From Sphaerisporangium sp. TRM90804 (lineage in GTDB: Bacteria; Actinomycetota; Actinomycetes; Streptosporangiales; Streptosporangiaceae): a DNA stretch of 64,000 nt. The notes below the pieces were generated by a model, which was not told where the DNA came from, made no database searches, and worked only from the letters and a program-made list of their open reading frames with translations. This document shows positions 48,801 through 57,888 of the stretch, in pieces. The position numbers and the translations under genes were made by a program. The DNA lies in contig NZ_JARWAC010000002.1 of NCBI RefSeq assembly GCF_029846175.1, forward strand, positions 282,028 through 346,027. Reading direction: 5' to 3'. Positions within the stretch are counted from its first letter, which is position 1. The number at the start of each line of letters is the position of its first letter.

Positions 48801-51800
48801 TCAGGGGAGCAGGTCGGCCATGGCCTTGCGGATGCGTTTCTCCGAGACGGGGTACGGGGTGCCGAGGGTCTGGGCGAAGAAGCTGACCCGGAGCTCCTCC
48901 AGCATCCAGCGGACGGCGACGACGCGCTCCTCGGTGCGGCGCTCGGGCGGGAGGCGGTCGAGGGTCTCCTCGTAGGCGGCGTGGATCTCGTCGAGCTGGA
49001 GCATCCGCTCCCGGTCGCGGTAGGGGTCGTCGGGCAGCTTCTCCAGGCGGCGTTCGACCGCCCTGAGATAGCGCTGCAGGTCGGGGAGCCTGCGGAAGCC
49101 GGTGCCGGTGACGAAGCCCGGGTGGATCAGGCCCGACAGGTGCTCGCCGATCTCCTCCAGGGTGTCCGCCGGGCTCTTCATGCCGCTCAGGGTGGTGCGG
49201 GCGGCCTGCCAGACGGTGAGGATTCCCTCGACGCGCGAGACGACCTCGGACGTCGTGTCGTACAGCTCGGCGCGCACGTGGTCGTGGATGCGCCTGAAGT
49301 GCTCGGCGGTCCAGGCGGGGCCGCCGGCCTCGGCGATGAGCTTGTCGGCCGCGCAGGTGACGCAGTCCTCGAACAGCGCGGCGGCGTCGCGGTGCGGGCT
49401 GTGGCTGAGGGCCAGCTTCTGCCTGGTGGTGAGGCCGCGCAGGATGGCCTTGGCCGGTGAGGTGACGTTCAGCAGCACCAGGCGGCGGGCGCCGGCCCAC
49501 ATCGCGGCGCGCTGCTCGGCCTCGGTCTCGAAGACGCGGACGGCGACCCCCGCGCCCTCGTCGACCAGGGCGGGGTAGGCGCGCAGGCGGCCCTGCTCGA
49601 ACACCTTGGGCAGCTCGCCGATGGTCCACGAGCGCAGGCCCGAACGTTCGAGATGCTCGCCCGCGCGGGCGAGCGTGGCGCGCATCTTGGGGGCGAGGCG
49701 TCGTTTGAGCGCCGTGAGGTCCTTGTCCTCGGCGACCGTGCGCCTGCGCTCGTCGACCACGCGGTAGGTGACGCGCAGGTGGTCGGGCAGGCGCGCCGGA
49801 TCCCAGGCGTCCGGCGGCACCCGTACGCCGGTGAGGTTGAACAGCTCGCGGCCGACGGCCTCGGTCAGCGGCTCGCCGCCCGGGGTCACCCGCTCCAGGA
49901 CCCGCTTGGCGAAGTTCGGCGCGGGCACGAAGTTGCGGCGCACCGGCTTGGGCAGCGAGCGGATCAGCTCGGTGACCAGCTCCTCGCGCAGGCCGGGGAT
50001 CTGCCAGTCGAAGCCGTGGTCCTCGACCTGGTTGAGCACCTGCAGCGGGACGTGCACGGTGACGCCGTCGGCGTCGGCGCCCGGCTCGAACTGGTAGCTG
50101 AGCCGCATGCGCTGGCCCTGCTGCCGCCACACGTCGGGGTAGGCGTCCTGCAGGCCGCCGGCGTCCGCCCCCTGGTTGATGAGCATGTCGGTGGAGAACG
50201 TCAGCAGCTCGGGCTCGGACTCGCGCGCGGTCTTCCACCAGGAGTCGAAGTGGGCGGCCGACACCACGCTCTCGGGCACCCGCTGGTCGTAGAAGTCGAA
50301 GAGCGTCTCGTCGTCCACCAGGATGTCGCGGCGCCTGGCGCGGTTCTCCAGCTCCTCGACCTCCGACAGCAGCCTGCGGTTCTCCTTGAGGAAGCCGTGG
50401 TGGGTCTCCCAGTCGCCCTCGACCAGGGCGTGCCGGATGAACAGGTCGCGCGACAGCTCCGGGTCGATGCGGCCGTAGTTGACCTTGCGGTCGACCACGA
50501 TGGGCACCCCGTACAGCGTGACCTTCTCGAGCGCGACGACGGCGCCCTGGTTGCGCTCCCAGTGCGGCTCGCTGTAGTTGCGCTTGACCAGGTGGGCGGC
50601 GAGCGGCTCCACCCACTCGGGCTCGATCTTGGCGACCACCCGCGCCCACAGCCGGGAGGTCTCCACCAGCTCGCCGGCCATCACCCAGCGGGGCTGCTTC
50701 CTGGCCAGCGCCGAGCCGGGGAAGATGGCGAACCGCGCGTTGCGCGCCCCGACGTACTCACGCATCGGACGCCGGCGCGGGCCTTCGTCCTTCTTGTCGG
50801 CCTTCTCGACGTCCATCAGCCCGATGTGCGACAGCAGCCCGGCCAGCAGGGAGACGTGGATGCGCTGCGCGTCGGGCCGGACGGTGTTGAGGGTGACGCC
50901 CATGCCCTTGGCGACCTGCTTGAGCTGGCTGTAGATGTCCTGCCACTCGCGCACGCGCAGGTAGTTGAGGAAGTCGGCCTTGCACATGCGCCGGAACTGG
51001 CTGGAGGACAGCTCGCGCTGCTGCTCGCGGATGAACTCCCACAGGTTGAGATAGGTGAGGAAGTCCGACTCCTTGTCGACGTAACGCGCGTGCTTCTGGT
51101 CGGCCTGGGCCTGCTTCTCCGAGGGCCGCTCCCGCGGGTCCTGGATGGACAGCGCGGCGGCGATCACCATGACCTCGGCGGCGCAGCCGTTGCCGTCGGC
51201 CTCCAGCACCATGCGGGCCAGGCGCGGGTCGATCGGGAGCTGCGCGAGCCGGCCGCCGACCGGGGTCATCTTGCGGTGCTGGTCGAAGGCGCCCAGCTCG
51301 ATGAGCAGGTTGACGCCGTCCTTCACCTGCCGCTGGTCGGGCGGCTCGACGAACGGGAACGCCCCGATGTCGCCCAGGCCGAGCGAGGTCATCTGCAGGA
51401 TGACCGACGCCAGGTTGGTGCGCAGGATCTCCGGGTCGGTGAACTCCGGCCTGCCGGTGAAGTCGTCCTCGTCGTACAGGCGGATGCACACGCCGTCGGA
51501 GGTGCGCCCGCAGCGGCCCTTGCGCTGGTTGGCGGACGCCTGCGAGATCGGCTCGATCGGCAGGCGCTGCACCTTGAGCCGGTGGCTGTAGCGGGAGACG
51601 CGGGCGAAGCCGGGGTCGACGACGTACTTGATGCCCGGCACGGTGAGCGAGGTCTCGGCGACGTTGGTGGCCAGCACGATCCTGCGCCCGCGGTGCCGCT
51701 GGAACACCCGGTGCTGCTCGCCCGCCGACAGCCGGGCGTACAGCGGGAGGACCTCCTCCTGGCGGCCCTTGAGCGCCTCGGCGGTGTCCCTGATCTCGCG

Positions 51801-52691
51801 CTCGCCGCTGAGGAAGACCAGGATGTCGCCGGGCCCCTCGGCGCACAGCTCGTCGACCGCCTCCACGATGGCCTGCGCCTGGTCCTCCTGCTCCTCGGTG
51901 ATCGGCCGGTAGCGGACCTCGACGGGGTAGGTGCGGCCGGACACCTCGACGATGGGCGCGCCGCCGAAGTGGCGGGAGAACCGGTCGGGGTCGATGGTGG
52001 CCGAGGTGATGACGACCTTCAGGTCGGGCCGGCGGGGCAGCAGCTGCTTCAGGTAGCCGAGGATGAAGTCGATGTTGAGGCTGCGCTCGTGCGCCTCGTC
52101 GATGATCAGCGTGTCGTACCGGGACAGAAGCCGGTCGCGCTGCATCTCGGCCAGCAGGATGCCGTCGGTCATCAGCTTGACCAGGGTGCCCTCGCCGGAG
52201 TGGTCGGTGAAGCGCACCTTGTAGCCGACGGCCTCGCCCAGCGGGGTGTCCAGCTCCTCGGCGATGCGCTCGGCCACCGTGCGGGCGGCGATCCGCCGCG
52301 GCTGGGTGTGCCCGATCTGGCCCCTGACCCCCCGGCCGAGCTCCAGGCAGATCTTGGGGATCTGCGTGGTCTTGCCGCTGCCGGTCTCCCCCGCGACGAT
52401 GACCACCTGGTTGTCGCGGATGGCCGCCAGGATGTCGTCCTTGCGCTGGCTGACCGGCAGGTTCTCGGGGTAGGTGATCGGCGGCGTCAGCGCCCGCCGG
52501 GCGCCGACCCGGGCCTCGGCCGCCTGGATCTCGCTGGCGACCTGCTCGGTGATCGCCCGCAGCGCCTTGCCGTCCCTGACCCTCCTGGCGCCGTCGAGGC
52601 GCCGGCGCAGCCTGAGCTCGTCGCGCAGCATGAGCGCGGGCAGGCGGTCCTGAAGGTCGGTGAGGGGTGATTTCAACGCAGGCGTTCCCAT
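48801..52691 (-). CDS. hrpA: ATP-dependent RNA helicase HrpA
   Basis: A 1296-residue DEAH-box helicase, the normal HrpA length. Motif I GETGSGKTTQ (101-110), motif II DEAH (198-201), motif III ITSATI, motif V ATNVAETSLTVPGI and motif VI QRKGRCGR, followed by the helicase-associated domains (LGLGDIGAFPFVEPP) and the long C-terminal DUF3418 region typical of HrpA. Unwinds structured RNA and rescues stalled ribosomes in E. coli. Monocistronic, ATG 52691. Confidence 0.95.
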   Translation of the reverse strand: MGTPALKSPLTDLQDRLPALMLRDELRLRRRLDGARRVRDGKALRAITEQVASEIQAAEARVGARRALTPPITYPENLPVSQRKDDILAAIRDNQVVIVAGETGSGKTTQIPKICLELGRGVRGQIGHTQPRRIAARTVAERIAEELDTPLGEAVGYKVRFTDHSGEGTLVKLMTDGILLAEMQRDRLLSRYDTLIIDEAHERSLNIDFILGYLKQLLPRRPDLKVVITSATIDPDRFSRHFGGAPIVEVSGRTYPVEVRYRPITEEQEDQAQAIVEAVDELCAEGPGDILVFLSGEREIRDTAEALKGRQEEVLPLYARLSAGEQHRVFQRHRGRRIVLATNVAETSLTVPGIKYVVDPGFARVSRYSHRLKVQRLPIEPISQASANQRKGRCGRTSDGVCIRLYDEDDFTGRPEFTDPEILRTNLASVILQMTSLGLGDIGAFPFVEPPDQRQVKDGVNLLIELGAFDQHRKMTPVGGRLAQLPIDPRLARMVLEADGNGCAAEVMVIAAALSIQDPRERPSEKQAQADQKHARYVDKESDFLTYLNLWEFIREQQRELSSSQFRRMCKADFLNYLRVREWQDIYSQLKQVAKGMGVTLNTVRPDAQRIHVSLLAGLLSHIGLMDVEKADKKDEGPRRRPMREYVGARNARFAIFPGSALARKQPRWVMAGELVETSRLWARVVAKIEPEWVEPLAAHLVKRNYSEPHWERNQGAVVALEKVTLYGVPIVVDRKVNYGRIDPELSRDLFIRHALVEGDWETHHGFLKENRRLLSEVEELENRARRRDILVDDETLFDFYDQRVPESVVSAAHFDSWWKTARESEPELLTFSTDMLINQGADAGGLQDAYPDVWRQQGQRMRLSYQFEPGADADGVTVHVPLQVLNQVEDHGFDWQIPGLREELVTELIRSLPKPVRRNFVPAPNFAKRVLERVTPGGEPLTEAVGRELFNLTGVRVPPDAWDPARLPDHLRVTYRVVDERRRTVAEDKDLTALKRRLAPKMRATLARAGEHLERSGLRSWTIGELPKVFEQGRLRAYPALVDEGAGVAVRVFETEAEQRAAMWAGARRLVLLNVTSPAKAILRGLTTRQKLALSHSPHRDAAALFEDCVTCAADKLIAEAGGPAWTAEHFRRIHDHVRAELYDTTSEVVSRVEGILTVWQAARTTLSGMKSPADTLEEIGEHLSGLIHPGFVTGTGFRRLPDLQRYLRAVERRLEKLPDDPYRDRERMLQLDEIHAAYEETLDRLPPERRTEERVVAVRWMLEELRVSFFAQTLGTPYPVSEKRIRKAMADLLP

Positions 52692-52796
52692 GATCGCTTT
52701 CCCGGCCGTCCCGTCGGACGGCCGCCACCCGAAAGGATAAGCAACCCGCCCCCGGTCACCGCCAATCGATTACCGGGAGCGATCAGGCCGGGCCCG

Positions 52797-53258
52797 TCAG
52801 CGGGAGATCAACATCAGCCCCGGCGAGTCTTCGACGAACTTCAGCGTCTTCTCCAGGCACACGATCGCGCCCCTGCGCGGACGGTTGCTGAAGCGCACGT
52901 CGTCGGCGAGCGCGCGCATGATCTGCAGCCCGCGGCCGTTCTCGGCCATGGGAGAGCCGTCCTCGCCGAGGTCGAGCGGGGACTTGCTGCCTTCGACCTG
53001 CTCGGGGGTGAACCCGCTGCCGGTGTCGACCACGGTGATCACGCACTGGTCTCCGGCGAGCTCGACGCTGACGGTGTACTCGTCGGCCTCGGTGGCGTGC
53101 CTGATCACGTTCGAACACGCCTCGGAGAGCATCAGCTCGATGTCGTCCCTGATCGAGCGCTCGACCCCGAGCACGTCCAACTCCGCTCCGAGCACCTGCC
53201 GGGTGACGGACACGCTCGCCGCGTCCCGCGGCAGGCGCAAAGAGATGGTCACCTCCAT
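52797..53258 (-). CDS. RsbW-like anti-sigma factor / serine kinase
   Basis: A 153-residue HATPase (GHKL) protein of the anti-sigma regulatory factor family. N-box LSEACSNVIRHA, G1 box VVDTGSGF and G2 box ENGRGLQIM are intact. Such proteins bind and phosphorylate anti-anti-sigma partners or sequester a SigB/SigF-type sigma factor. Neither partner is adjacent. ATG 53258 follows GGAGG (reverse complement of CCTCC at 53261). Confidence 0.9.
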   Translation of the reverse strand: MEVTISLRLPRDAASVSVTRQVLGAELDVLGVERSIRDDIELMLSEACSNVIRHATEADEYTVSVELAGDQCVITVVDTGSGFTPEQVEGSKSPLDLGEDGSPMAENGRGLQIMRALADDVRFSNRPRRGAIVCLEKTLKFVEDSPGLMLISR

Positions 53259-53379
53259 GCTTCCTCCATCCCAAGCATCCGCGTGTGTCTCATCGTCCGT
53301 TACTAGGTGCCCTCAGAGACCGGCCCAAACACCGAGGTCGTCCGTCAACGACGATCTCCCCCGCGCAGGGCCGCTCCCT

Positions 53380-54138
53380 TCAGGCGCGCACTCCCGCGCC
53401 CACGGGGGGAACGGCCGCCAGCGCCGCGCCGATGATGCCCGCGTTGTTCTGCAGGGCGGCGGTGACGACCGGCGTGTTCGGCAGGTGGATGTGCGGGAGG
53501 AACCGCTCGGGCTTCTTGCTGACCCCGCCGCCGATGACGATCAGGGACGGCGACAGCAGCATCTCGACGTGCTCCAGGTACTCCTGCACGCGGTGCGCCC
53601 ACTTGTCCCAGCTCAGGTCGTGCTTCTCGCGGGCGTGGTCGGAGGCGCGGTGCTCGGCCTCGTGGCCGTCGATCTCCAGGTGCCCGAACTCGGTGTTCGG
53701 GACGAGCACGCCGTCCATGATCAGGGCGCTGCCGATGCCGGTGCCGAAGGTGAGCATGAGGATCAGGCCCTTGCGGCCCCGCCCGGTGCCGAACCGCGCC
53801 TCGGCCACGCCCGCGGCGTCGGCGTCGTTCAGGACGACCACCTCCCGGCCGGTGGCCTCGGTGAACAGCTTGCGCGCGTCCAGGCCGATCCACGCGCGGT
53901 CGACGTTCGCGGCGGTGCGGGTCACCCCGTCGGCGACCACGCCGGGGAAGGTGACCCCCACCGGGCCCGTCCACGAGAAGTGGTCCACGATCTGGCGGAC
54001 CACCTCGGCGACCGGCGCGGGCTCCGAGGGGGACGGCGTAGGGATGCGGAAGCGCTCGCCCAGCAGCGTCCCGGCCTCCGTGTCGACCGGGGCGCCCTTG
54101 ATGCCCGACCCGCCGATGTCGATACCCAGTACGTTCAT
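53380..54138 (-). CDS. ppgK: polyphosphate glucokinase
   Basis: A 252-residue ROK-family kinase that phosphorylates glucose with polyphosphate (or ATP). [16 protein letters not shown] is the phosphate-binding loop with the polyphosphate-glucokinase type sequence, followed by [21 protein letters not shown] and [12 protein letters not shown], then EFGHLEIDG and the C-terminal [14 protein letters not shown] 54138 starts right before the first strand. Common in Actinobacteria, where it feeds sugars from polysaccharide breakdown into glycolysis. Confidence 0.94.
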   Translation of the reverse strand: MNVLGIDIGGSGIKGAPVDTEAGTLLGERFRIPTPSPSEPAPVAEVVRQIVDHFSWTGPVGVTFPGVVADGVTRTAANVDRAWIGLDARKLFTEATGREVVVLNDADAAGVAEARFGTGRGRKGLILMLTFGTGIGSALIMDGVLVPNTEFGHLEIDGHEAEHRASDHAREKHDLSWDKWAHRVQEYLEHVEMLLSPSLIVIGGGVSKKPERFLPHIHLPNTPVVTAALQNNAGIIGAALAAVPPVGAGVRA

Positions 54139-54290
54139 GACACTCCTCACCGAAGCCCGTGCGGCCGGGCGCCTACGTCTTCGTCCCGTCTTCCCGCGCG
54201 GGGGCGGGTCGAACAGGCCGAGAAGGCACATCTACCACTGGATCACCGGATCGGCGGTATCGAGGGGACCGATCTGGTAGGGATGTCTAG

Positions 54291-55367
54291 GTGATTCCCA
54301 TCCGCGTTCCCCTGGTGACGGCCCTGGCGACCGCGGTGCTGACCACCGGCACAGTGGGCTGCGCCGCCCCGGCGGCACCGGTCTCCGGCTCCGGCGCGCC
54401 GGCCCCCGCCTCCGGGGCCCCCGCCTCCGCCGCGACGCCGGCCGCCTCCGGCGGCACGCCGACGGCCGGCGCCAACGGGGCACCGGCCTCCGCCGGCACG
54501 AGCACGCCCCCGCGGCCGGCCTCCGCCACGGCGCCGCGCGTGCCGGCCGGCACCACGGCGGCGTACATGGTCGTCGACCGGGTCACGGGCAAGGCGACGC
54601 TCTCCCGCAACGCGCACGCCCGGTTCAGGTCGGCGTCCGTGGTCAAGATCCTGATCGCCCTGGACTACCTGGAGTCCCGCGAGGCGGGCGCCGAGATCCC
54701 GTCCGGCGACCGCGCCCTGCTCGCCCGCATGCTCCGGTCCAGCGACGACGACGCCGCCACCTCCTTCTGGGGACGCGGCGGCCAGGGAAAGATCATCTAC
54801 CGCATGGCGCGCCGGGCCGGGCTGCGCGACTCCGGGCCGCCGCCCGCCGGAAAGCCCGGCTTCTGGGGCTACACCGCGCTCAGCGTGTCCGACGTGGTGC
54901 GCACCTACCGCTACCTGCTCGATCACGCCAGGCCCGCGAACCGCGCGCTGATCCTCGGGCACCTGCGCGCCGCCACCGAGTGCGCCTCCGACGGCTTCGA
55001 CCAGTACTTCGGCATCCCGCGCGCCGTCCCCCGACCCTGGGCCGTCAAGCAGGGCTGGTCGGGCTACGGCACCGTGCCCGCGGTTCCCTGCTCCGGCGCG
55101 GCCGGCGCCTCGCCGCCCGCGGGCGGCGCGTCCGGCCCCGCGAGCACCCCGGCCCCGGCGCGCACGCCCGCGCCCGGCACCGTGCGCCTCACTCCCCCGG
55201 TCGACCTCAGCCGCCCGGTCCTGCACACGACGGGCCTGGCCGGCAAGGGCGACCGCCTGATCCTCGCCGTGCTCACCCTCCAGCCGGCCGGCTCGTCGTA
55301 CCGCGACTCCGCCGCCCGCCTGACCACCCTCGCCAAGCAGGTCTACCTCGCCGGCCGTCCGGGCTAG
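54291..55367 (+). CDS. lipoprotein with beta-lactamase / transpeptidase-like serine hydrolase domain
   Basis: A 358-residue exported lipoprotein: lipobox TGTVGC (Cys about 24), then a 60-residue Ala/Pro/Ser/Gly tether. The catalytic domain has the SxxK motif in RSASVVKILIAL, a second-motif-like SSDDDAAT and a third-motif-like KQGWSGYG (K-x-G). This is the order of class A beta-lactamases and related serine hydrolases. A low-complexity Ala/Pro/Gly insert interrupts the fold after PAVPCSG. It may be a D,D-carboxypeptidase-like or sensor protein rather than a true lactamase. GTG 54291. Confidence 0.82.
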   Translation: MIPIRVPLVTALATAVLTTGTVGCAAPAAPVSGSGAPAPASGAPASAATPAASGGTPTAGANGAPASAGTSTPPRPASATAPRVPAGTTAAYMVVDRVTGKATLSRNAHARFRSASVVKILIALDYLESREAGAEIPSGDRALLARMLRSSDDDAATSFWGRGGQGKIIYRMARRAGLRDSGPPPAGKPGFWGYTALSVSDVVRTYRYLLDHARPANRALILGHLRAATECASDGFDQYFGIPRAVPRPWAVKQGWSGYGTVPAVPCSGAAGASPPAGGASGPASTPAPARTPAPGTVRLTPPVDLSRPVLHTTGLAGKGDRLILAVLTLQPAGSSYRDSAARLTTLAKQVYLAGRPG

Positions 55368-55433
55368 ACGCATGGGTCTCCCGTGGCCGGCGAGTCGGGC
55401 CGGCGGCCGTACCGACCGAAGGGAGCCCCGGCG

Positions 55434-56186
55434 GTGATCGTTATCGCCCACCTCAGCGACGTCCACGTCGACGACGACCGGCGCAGCGTCGAACGCACGC
55501 GCGCCGTCATGGAATACCTGGAGGATCTCCCCTACGACCTGGACGCCGTCCTGGTCACCGGGGACATCGCCGACCACGCCCTGCCGGCCGAGTACGAGCG
55601 GGCCCGCCGGCTGCTGACCTCCCGGCACCCGCTGCTGATCTGTCCCGGCAACCACGACGAGCGCGCCGCGTTCCGGCGGCACATGCTCGGGCAGCCGGAG
55701 TCGGCGTCACCGGTCAACCAGGCGCACCACGCGCCCGGCGTCGTCATCGCCCTGTGCGACTCCTCCGTGCCCGGCAAGGACGAGGGCTTCCTGGAGGACG
55801 AGACGCTCGCGTGGCTGGACGACGTCCTGGCGCGGGCCCCGGCCGGGGTGCCCGTCCTGGTCGGCTTCCACCACCCGCCGGTCCCGCTGCACATCCCCTA
55901 CGTCGACGCCATCCGCCAGTTCGGCGCGGAGCGCCTCGCCGCGATCGCGGCCCGCCGCCCCAACCTCACGGCCTTCCTGGCCGGGCACGCCCACACCTCC
56001 GCGGCGACCACCTTCGCCGGGCGCCCGCTGCTGGTGGCGCCGGGAGTCGTCTCCACGCTCCGGCTCCCCTGGGAGCACCGGGCGCACGCCGAGGACCCCC
56101 TCGACCTCGCGCAGCCGCCCGGGGTCGCCTTCCACGTCCTGGACGACGCGGGGCGGCTGACCACCCACTACCGGGTCGTCCCGTGA
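55434..56186 (+). CDS. calcineurin-like metallophosphoesterase (CpdA-type)
   Basis: A 250-residue binuclear metallophosphoesterase with every metal-binding block: AHLSDVHVD, VTGDIAD, CPGNHDERAAF, FHHPP and AGHAHTS. The length and motif order are those of cyclic-nucleotide phosphodiesterases of the CpdA group. AAGGGAG lies nine bases before GTG 55434. It may hydrolyse cyclic nucleotides or phosphodiesters; the activity is not proven by sequence. Confidence 0.9.
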   Translation: MIVIAHLSDVHVDDDRRSVERTRAVMEYLEDLPYDLDAVLVTGDIADHALPAEYERARRLLTSRHPLLICPGNHDERAAFRRHMLGQPESASPVNQAHHAPGVVIALCDSSVPGKDEGFLEDETLAWLDDVLARAPAGVPVLVGFHHPPVPLHIPYVDAIRQFGAERLAAIAARRPNLTAFLAGHAHTSAATTFAGRPLLVAPGVVSTLRLPWEHRAHAEDPLDLAQPPGVAFHVLDDAGRLTTHYRVVP

Positions 56187-56241
56187 ACGGCCGGACGCCC
56201 GCCGCCGGCGGTGCCGGGGCGGGCGTCCAGGCGTCCGGGCG

Positions 56242-57648
56242 CTAGCGGGGGGACATGGCCGGGGCGCGGTCGGCGGGCGGGGCCGGGGGCGGTGCCGAGT
56301 TGCCGGCGTGGTCGTCCACCAGGGTGGCCTCGTCGAAGGGAGCCCGGCCGGCGAGGACCTCCTCGGCGCGGTCACGGTCGAAGTCGTCGACCCACGTGGC
56401 GATCAGGACGGTGGCCACGGCGTTGCCGGCGAAGTTGGTCAGCGCGCGCGCCTCGGACATGAACCGGTCGATGCCGACGATGAGGCCCACGCCGTCCACC
56501 AGGGCGGGGCGGTGCGACTGGAGCGCGCCGGCCAGCGTGGCGAGGCCCGCGCCGGTGACGCCCGCGGCGCCCTTGGAGGCGATCATCATGAAGATCAGCA
56601 GGGAGACCTGCTCGCCGATCGACAGCGGGGCGCCGGTCGCGCTGGCCACGAACAGCGTCGCCATCGTCAGGTAGATCATGGTGCCGTCGAGGTTGAACGA
56701 GTAGCCCGTCGGCACGGTGATGCCGACGACCGTGCGGCTCGCCCCGAGGTGCTCCATCTTGGCGATCAGGCGGGGAAGCGCCGACTCCGAGGAGGACGTC
56801 GACAGGATGAGCAGGAACTCGCGGCCCAGGTAGCGCAGCAGCGACCAGAGGTTGATACGGGCGACGAGCCACAGCACAGGGCCGAGCACGAAGCCGACGA
56901 ACAGCACGCAGGTCAGGTAGAAGCCCAGCATGAGCATGCCGAGGCTCGCCAGCGCGTCGAACCCGCCCGCGCCGGTGACCGCCGCCATGGCGCCGAACGC
57001 GCCGATCGGGGCGGCCCACATGATCATGGCCAGGATGCGGAACACCAGCCGCTGGATGTGGGCGATGCCGGACAGGATCGGCGCCCCGCGGGTGCCCATG
57101 AGCTGCAGCGCGAAGCCGGTGAGCAGCGCCACCAGCAGCGTCTGCAGCACCTGCCCCTCGGTGAACGCCGAGACCAGCGTCGTCGGGATGATGCCGAGCA
57201 GGAAGGTGACCGTGTCGCTCTCGCCGCCCTTGGCGGCCTGCTCCTCGCCGGCCTTGCGCAGCTCGTCGGTCAGCAGCAGGCCCTCGCCCGGGTGGACCAG
57301 GTTGCCCACCACGAGGCCGATGAGCAGCGCGACCAGGGACATGGTGATGAAGTAGCCCAGCGCCAGGCCGCCCACCTTGCCGACCTTGGCGGCCTGCGCC
57401 ACCGAGCCGACGCCGAGCACGATGGTGCAGAAGATGATGGGGCTGATCATCATCTTGATCAGGTTGACGAAGCCGGTGCCGAGCGGCTTCAGGGCCACCC
57501 CGGCGTCGGGGGCCGCCAGGCCGACCGCGATGCCCGCGATCACCGCGATGATCACGCCGATGTACAACCAGTGAGTGCGGTCCCGGTGCGCCGGGCGCGG
57601 GGACGGGTCCGGGGGCTGAGGCGCCGCCGGGGGCGTAGGCGTGGTCAC
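56242..57648 (-). CDS. dctA: C4-dicarboxylate/proton (DAACS) symporter, DctA-like
   Basis: A 468-residue secondary transporter. The re-entrant-loop motif STSSSESALPRL and the unwound-helix motif TGYSFNLDGTMIYL are diagnostic for the dicarboxylate/amino-acid:cation symporter family. The tail is acidic and Pro-rich. Divergent from a CitA/DcuS-type two-component system, as in many C4-dicarboxylate uptake loci, so its expression is probably switched on by malate, fumarate or succinate. A CRP-like palindrome sits in its upstream region. GTG 57648. Confidence 0.92.
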   Translation of the reverse strand: MTTPTPPAAPQPPDPSPRPAHRDRTHWLYIGVIIAVIAGIAVGLAAPDAGVALKPLGTGFVNLIKMMISPIIFCTIVLGVGSVAQAAKVGKVGGLALGYFITMSLVALLIGLVVGNLVHPGEGLLLTDELRKAGEEQAAKGGESDTVTFLLGIIPTTLVSAFTEGQVLQTLLVALLTGFALQLMGTRGAPILSGIAHIQRLVFRILAMIMWAAPIGAFGAMAAVTGAGGFDALASLGMLMLGFYLTCVLFVGFVLGPVLWLVARINLWSLLRYLGREFLLILSTSSSESALPRLIAKMEHLGASRTVVGITVPTGYSFNLDGTMIYLTMATLFVASATGAPLSIGEQVSLLIFMMIASKGAAGVTGAGLATLAGALQSHRPALVDGVGLIVGIDRFMSEARALTNFAGNAVATVLIATWVDDFDRDRAEEVLAGRAPFDEATLVDDHAGNSAPPPAPPADRAPAMSPR

Positions 57649-57710
57649 GCGGCCCTCCTTGTCGTGGTGAGGATGGTGTTACGTCCGGTCGAGCGACTAT
57701 GCCGCGCGCA

Positions 57711-57724
57711 GTGACCTAGGTCAC
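57711..57724. promoter_or_regulatory. CRP-like palindrome
   Basis: GTGACCTAGGTCAC, a perfect 14-bp inverted repeat. It fits the cAMP-receptor-protein pattern GTGA-N6-TCAC, and also GTG-N6-GNCAC described for Streptomyces Crp. Located 62 bp upstream of the symporter start, between divergent genes. Confidence 0.65.
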
Positions 57725-57888
57725 CATTGCGTACATTTCGTGCATTGCGGTGGTTGGCCGTAGTGTGCCCGCGACGAGCAGGAACGCGCTCCGGCGGCCA
57801 TGACGGCTCGCTACCCCCGGAGACGCCCGACCATGTGAAGCCGGCGGTGATCCTTGAACAGCCCCGCTGAGCCCCCACGTCCAAGCCG

